This document shows positions 15,501 through 24,240 of a DNA stretch of 64,000 bases, piece by piece. A program made the translations under genes and the position numbers. Source of the DNA: Chaetorhynchus papuensis (taxonomy: Eukaryota; Chordata; Aves; Passeriformes; Rhipiduridae); contig VWYX01000929.1 of assembly GCA_013396525.1 (NCBI GenBank), forward strand, positions 265,825 through 329,824, in the 5' to 3' direction. A model generated the notes under the pieces. The model did not search any database, was not told where the DNA came from, and saw only the letters and a list, made by a program, of their open reading frames with translations. The stretch's first letter is position 1. Every line of letters starts with the position of its first letter.

Positions 15501-16791
15501 GGCTGAGCACAAGAGGCTGAAGTAAGTTCCTGCCTAAATGTTTTCACAGCTAAATCTATTTTGAGTCTCATACTCTAAATTGTTAATATAATGGCTAATA
15601 AATAAAACCACAATAATTTTCTCTCCCTTTCAGGGAAGCAGCAATAGCAGAAAAGCGTAAGTAAATGAATCTCTTTCCTTCAGTGAAACAAAGCCAAGTT
15701 TGCTGATAAGAAAAACTAAAAGGTTGTATTTGTTCGTTCCCAGGCCGTGCCAGGGTCGTTCAAGGTCTGCCAGATGTTGCCACCATCATGGAGGACAAGG
15801 TAATATTGAGTAACTCTGTTAGCTGGTCCTTGCACAGACGGATCACTGATGGGGACGAAAAATCCTCGTTTTCCCCTCCTGTACATTGCCAGCAGCTTTT
15901 CTGAGCTGCTGCAGTTACCAGAGCTGGGAAGTGGTGCCCTCCTAGGTCATCTGCACAGCCAGATCCTTTCTGTTGCCTTCCCATTTCATAGGATTGGACT
16001 TTTAAGGCCTTCAGGTGCTGGGCCTGATTTTCCCAGCACACCAACTCCCTGTTTACATTTCTGAGTCACATTCCCCTTTCCACAGGCAGCATAAAAACCC
16101 TGTAAGCTACCTGCAAACTCACCACGTGCCTGTGTAAGTGCTGCTTTACAGCATAAGAAGCTATAAAAAGACAGAAGCACAAATATGAGTCAGGCCCAGT
16201 GAATTCAGGCAGGTTAATCCTGATTGTACTGGAGGATATCAGGAAAAGGAGTAGCAGTGCTGGAATGTCACCTAATGAAAACGTGAGAACTGGTTTTTAT
16301 TGTTCTTAATTTTAAATATGTGTGGATGTGGCACTTGGAGACATGGTTCAGTAGTGGCCTTGGCAGGGCTGGTTAAGAGCTGGACTCAATTTTAAAGGTT
16401 TTTTCCAACCTAAATGATGCTGTGATTCTGTGAACTGAATTTCCTTGCTCATTTATAATTCCATAATCCATCTCTGTTCTCTGTTTCACGACAGACCCTG
16501 TGCTTAACTTGTTGTGTGTCTGGAGATCCCTACCCAGAGATCACCTGGTTCAAAAACGAGAAGGTCATCGTGTTTAAGGACAGATACAAGATGGATGTGA
16601 AGGGGTCAGTGGTCACAATCACCATAGCCAAAGTCTGCAATGAAGACACAGGAAAATACAGCATCTTTGTCAAGAATAAATACGGGTCTGAAACAGGGCA
16701 GGTCACTATCAGTGTCTATAAACATGGGGAGATCCCAATAGGAACAGAGCAGGAAGTCCCAGGTGGGATTACCACAAAAAAGCCTAAATGA
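551..16791 (+). CDS. MYOM3: Myomesin-3, C-terminal ~1,230 residues (31 exons, 5' end outside window)
   Basis: M-band protein that crosslinks myosin filaments in striated muscle. Coding exons: 551-639, 1294-1338, 1504-1644, 2110-2271, 2535-2676, 2766-2965, 3216-3269, 3409-3536, 4057-4240, 4864-5038, 5621-5742, 6228-6415, 6560-6686, 7111-7289, 7365-7479, 7752-7908, 8226-8335, 8807-8851, 8982-9118, 9996-10140, 11208-11267, 11918-11985, 12239-12349, 12982-13069, 13687-13725, 13910-14015, 14762-14925, 15485-15521, 15634-15656, 15744-15799, 16495-16791. Reading phase is continuous across all junctions. Order seen: end of Ig1, Ig2, five fibronectin-III domains (repeated VNKxGxSxPS-type ends), then five Ig domains separated by short charged helical linkers, the myomesin layout. 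The final Ig has the Cys...Trp...DTGKY pattern. The family dimerises through the C-terminal Ig domain. MYOM3 rather than MYOM1 or MYOM2 rests mainly on synteny with SRSF10 and CNR2. No break is seen; the start lies upstream of the window. Confidence 0.9.
4660..4740 (-). mobile_element. CR1 LINE fragment in MYOM3 intron 9
   Basis: Reverse-orientation match by eye to the CR1 3' region: the words 'ccaacctggccttgggca' and 'cagccacagcttctcaggg' in the usual order. Short and decayed. It lies in the intron between the exons ending at 4240 and starting at 4864. Confidence 0.6.
12525..12602 (+). mobile_element. CR1 LINE 3'-end fragment in MYOM3 intron 23
   Basis: Contains the CR1 terminal words 'ggcccctt ccaaccca' followed by 'ctgtgattctaag', the degenerate form of the CR1 3' microsatellite. 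Plus-strand orientation. Truncated to under 100 bp. Confidence 0.65.
16318..16437 (+). mobile_element. CR1 LINE 3'-end fragment just upstream of the last MYOM3 exon
   Basis: Shows 'gatgtggcacttggagacatgg', then a decayed 'ttccaacctaaatgatgctg' and 'tgattctgtga', the CR1 3' tail in plus orientation. It ends about 57 bp before the terminal MYOM3 exon acceptor at 16494. Confidence 0.7.
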
Positions 16792-17050
16792 ATTAGTTAA
16801 TTATGTCTCCATGACTTTAAAAGGAATTTAACTCCTTCAGTGTCTCTGCCCTAAAATTCAGGCTTGTGCCTCTATGTTTATTTTAGTAATATTTCAGTAT
16901 TTTGGCATTTGTTAGAGAACAATTCTCGTGTGTGTGTGTGCTCACGTGTGGACACTGCATGTTCACCTTCCAGAGAGACTCTGCCCTGGTAAATCCGTGT
17001 AGGAAATACCAGGGGATTCACACCTGAGGTTTTCAGTGGAGGTTTTTTGT

Positions 17051-17101
17051 ATTAAATCACTACATGTAACAGATTTTCTTGCAGCCTGTGTGTGTGTGTG
17101 T
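17051..17101 (+). terminator. Probable MYOM3 poly(A) signal with GU-rich downstream element
   Basis: ATTAAA at 17051-17056 is followed about 30 bp later by a (TG)n run at 17087-17100, the arrangement expected for signal plus downstream element. It lies 260 bp after the stop codon. A second ATTAAA at 17102-17107 is an alternative. No AATAAA was found between 16791 and FABP10A. Confidence 0.5.
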
Positions 17102-17109
17102 TATTAAAC

Positions 17110-18100
17110 TCAACCCCTTGGTGACATCTCAGCACTGCTTTGAGTATATCCATGATGAAATCACTCCATCTCTGGGTCTGTGGGAGGTCAGGACACACCC
17201 CACACATAAAAATGGCCCTGCAAATCAGGAATTCTCACAGGTAAATGAAATTACAAATCTGGCTCTTTGTGTGTGAATCTTCTTTAGAATTACCTACTAA
17301 AAAGAGTGAATTGGTAAGAAAAAGCTGAGCACTGGGTTTCTATTTAAATAGAATGAAAAGTTAACTTAGAAAGGTCACCCACCCCTGGGATACAGGCTCT
17401 GTTTGAATTTAGCAATCTAACTGCAAGACACATAATCTAACGAATGTCTTCCAAAATCAACAGTCATGCCTGCACAGACACCAAGGAACATCACTCAAGG
17501 GCTGGAATGAGTGAGGAATTCCTGGTGCAGTTGGTGAGAAGAAAAAATAACACATCCTATTTACTTCCTGCATTCACTCTCCAAGCAATGTTCCATGGTT
17601 TATCTTTTATCTTCTATTTTTAAAAAAGTAATAAGAAACTGAATTTAATTCAGGTTTAGATGCCCATCATTGACATCTGCTGGATAAAGTCATCGCTGAT
17701 GTCCCACTCCAACATAATTTTCCCTGTCCTCAAGCAATTGGAGGCCCACAATTTTGGAAGAAATAGCTGTGGATTATATTCATTCTTTATCCACCACTTA
17801 AGGTTCAAGTACGCCAGTAGAGAATTCTGTGATAATTAGGAAGTTCCTGCTGTACAGTACTAATTACCTCCATCTATTGTAAATTATGCAATTTTATCTG
17901 AAGAACTCCATTCAAGACACAGAAAACGTGTTAAACACAGAAGCTGTGAACAAAAAGCAAACAAATGAAGCTGCACTGCAACACTTTCCAACAATGATGG
18001 ACAATTACCCGAGGTCAGTAACCCACAACAAACGCAACATCCCAACTTTCAAGGTAAGAGCAGCATGAACGAGAGGTTATGATCATTAAGAACAAATAAT
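17110..18100. other. MYOM3-FABP10A intergenic region
   Basis: AT-rich sequence with no gene, RNA or clear repeat recognised. The short open frame at 17886-18068 resembles nothing known and has no supported splice context. Confidence 0.5.
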
Positions 18101-18101
18101 T

Positions 18102-18136
18102 GATTAATAATTGCTCCTTCCCAGTTAACAATTAGC
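18102..18136 (+). promoter_or_regulatory. Two HNF1-like motifs upstream of FABP10A
   Basis: GTTAACAATTAGC at 18124-18136 matches the HNF1 consensus GTTAATNATTAAC at 11 of 13 positions. A second partial copy just upstream carries the core TTAATAATT (about 18103-18113). They sit 80-115 bp before the start codon, a usual promoter position. HNF1 is a liver/gut activator, which fits a liver carrier protein. The link is inferred from the motif alone. Confidence 0.4.
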
Positions 18137-18215
18137 CATCTGACAATTTGGGCTGGCCTTTCCCTTCCATAAGTAGCATCCCAATGAGCAGGGAGAGCCT
18201 TCACTCTGTCACACG

Positions 18216-20036
18216 ATGGCGTTCGCTGGCACCTGGCAGATCTACGCTCAGGAGAACCTCGAGCCCTTTCTCAAGGCTCTGGGTGAGTGGCTGCTTCCTC
18301 CCCAAATCAGTGGCACCACAGCTTTTCCTGCTGTATTTCCACGGGTTTTTTCCTTTTATTTCTATGACAAACTTCCCCTGCTTGGTTAAATCTCTTTGAT
18401 CTAATTTGGATGTGAAAAGAAGCTGAAAAATGTATAAATTGATGTAGAAAGGTTATAGATAACCCCCCCAACCCTTGTTTTAATGTTAGGTCAGCTCCTC
18501 AAGAATGAAGAGCCATACCAGAAAAGAAGTTTTGTTGACTGATTTGTAATTTTATAACTATATTTAACTAGAAACAAGCTGTCAGTGATGCATTCAGCTT
18601 CCCAATTATTGGTATAGGGGCCCTTTCCACAGCACCAGTGCTCTCAGTAATCTGTGAATGATTAACACGTGTGGTAAGTGGTCAGTAACCTGTCAGTGAT
18701 TATCAGGTGTGATAAGTGGTCAGTAATCTCTGAGTGATTAGCACGTGTGATAGCTGGTGAGTAATCTCTGAGTGATTATCAGGTGCAATCTGTGAGGATT
18801 AGGAGGTGCTACATCAATAAATATGCACTTACCTTTACCGACAAAACATTCCCGTTGGGGTTTTTAGGAGTATATAAGAGATATTCAGGAGAATAAAATT
18901 CAGTTCCAGTTGAAAATGGCCATCCATGGCCAGCCTTTAGGAAAAGAAGCAATGCATAATTTGACACATCACCAAATATAATATCAAAACCAAACCAGAC
19001 TGGAAAGAATGGAGCAGAAAGTCCATGGAGAAGTGAGGAATCCAAAACACGATTTGTCTTTTAACTTGGACATCACCTTCCAGTATCTGTTTGGATCTTC
19101 TGTGCCTTCGCTGGAGAAAATTAGTTATTTCCATAACAGAAAAAGTCCTGTTTTGCCTGTTTTTACAGGGTTGCCAGATGACACTATCAAAATGGCCAAA
19201 GATATTAAGCCTGTTGTTGAAATACAACAAAAAGGCAATGACTTTGTTGTGACATCCAAAACACCCAACAAATCTGTAACAAACTCGTTTACACTTGGCA
19301 AAGAGGCTGACATCACCACCATGGATGGCAGGAAACTAAAGGTAAAGCATTCCTAGAATGGGATATCTCTTTATTTATCCGTAAACCTCAGTTTGTGGAA
19401 CTTGTTTGTACCATTTCCATTTGCAAACATTTCTATCACTTCAACAAACAGAAATGTCTCTAAAACTCCTGTTCAAATGCTGTGCTCTCCAGTTTAAATT
19501 AGCAGCTGTCATCATGAAACATCAGTGTAATTTATTTCCTATTTATTAGTCCTCTACTTACTCAAGTTGAATTTCAAAATCTAAATTTTTAAAAATATTT
19601 TTTAAATGTTCCAACAGTGCACTGTGAACCTTGTCAACGGGAAGCTGGTGTGCAAATCAGACAAATTCTCTCATGAGCAGGAAGTTAAAGGAAACGAAAT
19701 GGTGGAGGTAAGTGCTAGAAATTAAGGGCACTTGCAGAAAAATGCTGAAGGAAAAATGTTGATTAGCTCTTAGTGTCTACAAAGTGTCCCTGTGCATAAA
19801 GACTGCTCCAAGGAGCACAACCAACTCCAGCTTTTCCTTCATGCAGATGTTGTACATATATTTACAGGCAGGTACTGTGAATGTATTTTCTTGTGGACTA
19901 GGATGGATTTATACATGAATTACAGACACTTCTGCCACTTAGCTATGGATTTCCTCAAGTCTAAATGTGTATTTGTCTTCCACAGACTATAACATATGGT
20001 GGAGTAACGCTTGTCAGAAGAGGCAAGAAAGTCTAA
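18216..20036 (+). CDS. FABP10A: Liver basic fatty acid/bile acid binding protein (FABP10 type)
   Basis: Cytosolic lipid carrier of the intracellular lipid-binding protein family; in birds the liver form binds bile acids and fatty acids. Coding exons 18216-18282, 19169-19341, 19618-19707 and 19986-20036 give 126 aa and follow the four-exon layout of the FABP family (67, 173, 90 and 51 nt). The protein starts MAFAGTWQIYAQEN and contains VVEIQQKGNDFVVTSKTP and FTLGKEADITTMDG, very close to chicken L-BABP as remembered. It lies between MYOM3 and SRSF10. FABP10 genes occur in fish, amphibians, reptiles and birds and are absent from mammals, so this gene is a non-mammalian marker in an otherwise conserved block. 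HNF1-like motifs lie upstream and a 38-bp tandem repeat fills part of intron 1. All exons are intact. Confidence 0.95.
18645..18796 (+). repeat. Four-copy 38-bp tandem repeat in FABP10A intron 1
   Basis: Units at 18645-18682, 18683-18720, 18721-18758 and 18759-18796, each beginning CAGTAA or GAGTAA and containing a GTGATTA or ATGATTA core. The period is exactly 38 bp. Units 1 and 3 carry CACGTG while units 2 and 4 carry CAGGTG, suggesting doubling of a two-unit block. The last unit diverges at its end. Confidence 0.9.
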
Positions 20037-20075
20037 GGACAGATCCCCTTCTTTGTGACACCTTTACATACCTAA

Positions 20076-20081
20076 AATAAA
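20076..20081 (+). terminator. FABP10A poly(A) signal
   Basis: AATAAA 40 bp after the FABP10A stop codon, followed by a GT-rich stretch near 20098-20112. This gives a short 3' UTR of about 60-70 nt. Confidence 0.85.
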
Positions 20082-20119
20082 GTGCACTTTCCACAAGGTG
20101 TGATCTTTGTTTTATCCCA

Positions 20120-22700
20120 ACTAACAGTACAGGAAATAATGATTATTTCTGCTCTCCTTTCACACAGCACTTCCCCTTATTACAGGACTGTGTTTTCCCT
20201 TCTGTCCTCAGTGACAGGAATTTGCCTCCCACACAACCCAACCTGGACATAAATCACATTGTTCCAGTTCACCACAATAATCCTTGGGAGCAGCCAAAAG
20301 CTACAGAAATGCTCCTTGGTTTCTTACACCCAGACTGAACACAGTCAGCTTTAATTCCTGTGTCTAATAAAGTTTAGTCTTTAACCAAACCCCGTTCTCT
20401 ATGACCTGGCCAGCAGAGAACAATCAGGCATTTGTTGAGCTGATCTGTACCACATGTCCCAGGAATAGAAACAGTATTTTAGAAGCTATGAAGTACTTAC
20501 CAGTCATTAACAACAGGGATGGCTGTCCTTAAGCTGAATTACACACAAATACAATTAAGAGGCACCACAACAGCAAAGAGAATTAAACATTCTTCCAATT
20601 TGCAATTAACTCCCAGTATCTTGTCATGGCTCAAGTTTGTGAAGCTCAAACCAGACTGTTCAGACTGTGTGTATAAACACACAGGAGCTGTGCCTAGAAC
20701 CATTTCTCTGCTGATTAGATCCTACTATTTTATCAGCAGCCCCATTTCTTGCTTATTTAAGTCACTGCAGATTTGTTAGAATTGGTTTGGGGTGTAAGAC
20801 CTCCATGAGCAAGGTTGCTGGACTGATTATGCCATTTAAAATGCTCATGGAGAGGTTTTATCCCAGTGAAGAGTGCTGAGTTTACATCTCCCCACGCTAG
20901 AAGAGCAGTTTGTGAGGGGGGAGGTTGTGTTTGACTTAATAACACTTACAATGTGATACAAGCAACTTGGGAAGTGTATTCTTATTCTGGGCTAAGGCTG
21001 TTCTCAGGGGGAGTTTCACTGGCATAAAGGATCATTGTGTCCATTTTGCTCCCCAGGCAGCTCTAATGCCAAGCACACTCCTGCAGCCAGAATGAAATTC
21101 CATGTGAGTTACACAGAAATAAGATCAGCAGCACAGAAATTGGGGATGGTAAAACTCAGGGAGGAGGAGGAGGAGGAGGCTGCTTTAAAGCACTGGTGCT
21201 GCAAAAAGCCATCCAAGAACTCACCACCCTTCTCTCTGGAAGTTGCTGGGTAACTGCTGCAAACACACCCTGGAACCAAACACATGATGTGGTTTTCCAG
21301 CAGGAAATTCAGAGTGCTGCAGGTCTTCAATGACCAAATGCTGTACCTGCAAATTGGAGGATGGAAGATGCAAGACAGCTCAGGTTTATTTCTAAACCAA
21401 GGCACAGATCATTCATTACTCATTTAGAGCCTGTTACAAAATTATTGTTGCAGATTCTACACACCAAAAGCACACGATTCTTATTTAGAACTTAAACTCA
21501 TGCTAAGCCATTCTAACGGCTAAAACTCTAAAGAATTCTTAAAAGAACACTTCACCTGGCTTTCTTCACGATTGTAGTGATTTCGTGTTTCCAACAATGG
21601 TGGCAATCTTTCCCAACCTTCTGGCAACATCCTCCTGCCACAGGGCAGCCCAGATTCAGGTGAAAAATGCAGTGCAGTTCCTCACGTGAGGCAGTCAAAC
21701 CTGAAGGATTTTGATAAGAGTTCAGTGTCCCATGGCCCAAAGGAATGAGCGTTCCTAGATGGCATTACAGGGTGGGATGATAGCTCTGGATCCACTATTC
21801 CACAAAAACAAAGTGAATTTTTCTGTGAAGGACTCCATTGGAATATTTATAATCTAACTTGGATCTTGTTCAAAGCTTTGATTCCCAACCTGACAAGCTC
21901 TGAAAGCGTGGATTTCTATCCATCACCAAAGTCCACGCTTTGGTAAATCCACTGTTTTCAGAATGCCCACAAAATAACTTTTTTTTTCCTTTTTTGCTTT
22001 GTGCCAAGCACCCCACCACAACTCCAGTCTCTAATTTGCTTTCTTGGCTTGTTTTTCATGTTCTTTTAATGATTTGTCTAAGCAGATCTGTGTTTATATT
22101 GCACAAGGTAACAACTCAACCTGCTGCATGCATAGAGGAAAATGTTAACTGTAAATATTAAATTCAAAAAGCGTGGTCAGAGACCCCCATCCCTTCTCTG
22201 CTGAGTCCTGCACACAGACCACTGAACATACAACCACAGAAATTCCTATTTTTTGGAAGTGTGTATGGCTGCACATCTCCTGTGTTAGTGACTGAACTTG
22301 AATCGTCTGTCATTCAAAACCTGCAAAAATCAGGCAATTCTTAGCGTGAGATTGCCAAGATATGAACAGCAATGTCCTCCCACCAGTTTCCATTCATGAA
22401 TATTAAAAATAAAGATGAAAATACACTGGTGGCAGACACCAGGGCTGCACCAGCTCGAAGTCTTTCTGTCCCTGCAGGAGTTTGCTGAAAATCCCTCACG
22501 TGAAAATGCAGACACCTTTCACTGAACTCCTCATCGAACCCTGTGACTGCTGGGTCACAGATCTGCCTCTTACCCACCTTTATGTGAGTCACGCATGACC
22601 GCGGTAAGAAATAATCTCTCCACCCACCAACTGCATTGTTTTCATCACACAAACGGCTTTAATGGAAAGGGTTGGTCCTGTGCAAACACTGTGAAGAAAA
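20120..22700. other. FABP10A-SRSF10 intergenic region
   Basis: About 2.6 kb with no recognisable gene. It contains a short GGA repeat near 21161-21180 and scattered AT-rich DNA. Short open frames here, such as 21035-21253 with a Glu run from the GGA repeat, look like noise. Confidence 0.5.
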
Positions 22701-22725
22701 CTCCTGGGGCTCCACAGGGCTGGGT

Positions 22726-23330
22726 AACAGTGTCCTCCACAAAAATTGGATTAATTACTCCGCGTGCAACAATAGTTACACGCTCCAGAGAGACACTGGT
22801 CATTTATTTCAGAGTTGCACAGCTGGGGGCCCTGTGGGATTCCACAAATCGAGCACACCAACTATCAAAATTTATTACTATTTACACATTTTAGCAAACA
22901 AAGGGATTAGTGTTCCTTGGCTACAAGTTACATAGTTCTCTTCTGAATTAGTATTCTAGCCTCTCTTGGTTAATTATTCTGTTGTTTCTCATGCTAATTA
23001 GTCCCATTCTCAGTCTTTCTCCCCTTTTGGGTCAGTGGTCTGTGGGTTGGTGGTCATGACCTGCCCCTGCAGATGTAAAATGTAAAATTACATGTTACCC
23101 AGTTGGAGATCACTTCAGCACAGTTGCTGAGTTGGGTTTATTAGTTTCTTCCTTATCTTGGGAGTTCTTGCCAGATGGCCCATAAATTCTGCATTCTTTG
23201 TGTCCTTTATCAGTGGGCATCCTTTCTTCTCAAGCTTTGCTAACCTCCCCCTAGATCTGAGATCATGGAAGCATGTCCAGCCCTAAACCTTAACAAGGCA
23301 ATACTACCAACCATTTGTTTTCCTAACACA
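22726..23330 (-). mobile_element. Solo LTR of an endogenous retrovirus (ERVL-like), minus strand
   Basis: Read on the minus strand, the segment starts TGTGTTAGGAAAAC near 23330. It is AT-rich in U3 and reaches AATAAA at about 22804-22809, after a CCCAGCTGTGCAACTC-type stretch. The U5-like end carries GGAGCGTGT and stops near 22726. This is the layout of avian ERVL LTRs. No gag, pol or env coding is present on either side, so it appears to be a solo LTR. Target-site duplications could not be matched, so the ends are approximate. It lies about 200 bp upstream of the SRSF10 CpG island and opposes its direction. Confidence 0.6.
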
Positions 23331-23539
23331 GGGACATCACTTAGAGCTTGTTGGCCGCTGTTTCACGGGCTACATCTCCCTTCTTGTTGATTAGGCTCGA
23401 AAGCAGAAAAAACGTCAAACATCAAAGAACATACTTTCTTAATAAAATTTCTACATACTCCGCATTTTGCAACAACAAGGCCACACGACAGCGATCCCTT
23501 GAGCCTCAGGAAGGGCGTTACAGCCCGAGGCCGTGTCAG

Positions 23540-24240
23540 CTGGCTGTGCAGGAGGGAGCCATGGCGCCCTGAGGCGGCCGCGCGCGCGGTCCCCTCACGG
23601 CGGGGGCGCGGCCGCCATCTTGCCCCGCGCGCGCTCCCCTCCCGTCTCTTTCGGCGGGAAAAAGCGGGGCCCCCGCGGGGAGCAGCGCGCGTGCGCGGCG
23701 CGCGCCGGAGGGCCCGGGAGCTCCCGCGCGGGGCCCGCGGCGCATGCGCGCTGCCGGAGCCGGGGCAGGATTTTGGCGCCGTGTTTCGCTCTCGCCGCCG
23801 GAAGCCCCGCGGGAAGTCTCGCGAGAGGCGGCGCGCGGGCGGGCGGTGCAGCTCCCCCAGGGTCGCCTCAGCCGCTCCCGCCGCGCCCGGGCCGCGCTCG
23901 CGCCTTCCCTCCCTCCTTCCTTCCCTCCTTCCTTCCTTCTCTCCTTCCTTCCTTCTTTCCCAGCGCCGCCGACATGTCCCGCTACCTGCGGCCCCCCAAC
24001 ACCTCGCTCTTCGTGCGGAACGTGGCCGACGACACCCGGTGAGTGGGGGCGGAGCGGGGGCTCGCGCAGGCTTTGGCGGGCTCGCTAGGCCGCGGGCGCG
24101 GGGGTCCCCCACGCAGCCGAGGGAGCGAAGGGGGCGAGCCCGGCCTGCTCCCTTCCTCCGCTTTGCCTTCTCCCTCCCTCCGCTCTCCCTTATCCCTGCC
24201 CTGCCTTCCATTTTCCCCCGCTCCTCGCGATGCTGCTCGT
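23540..24240 (+). promoter_or_regulatory. SRSF10 CpG-island promoter
   Basis: Very CpG-rich block around SRSF10 exon 1. It contains an E2F-like TTTTGGCGCC at 23771-23780, an ETS-like CCGGAAG near 23798, and the palindrome TCTCGCGAGA at 23817-23826, a known core-promoter element of housekeeping genes. No TATA box is seen. Transcription probably starts between about 23780 and 23880. Confidence 0.75.
23901..23963 (+). repeat. Pyrimidine (CCTT/CTTT) microsatellite in SRSF10 5' UTR
   Basis: About 60 nt of almost uninterrupted C/T made of CCTT and CCCT units, ending TTCTTTCCCAG just 10 bases before the start codon. It resembles a 3' splice site, so the 5' UTR may be spliced here in some transcripts. 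Length variation between individuals is likely. Confidence 0.8.

Noticed and set aside
16925..16941. (TG)n near the MYOM3 stop as a Z-DNA or regulatory element
   Set aside because: Only about six repeats. It is too short to claim more than a simple repeat; the later (TG)n at 17087 is noted only for its position after ATTAAA.
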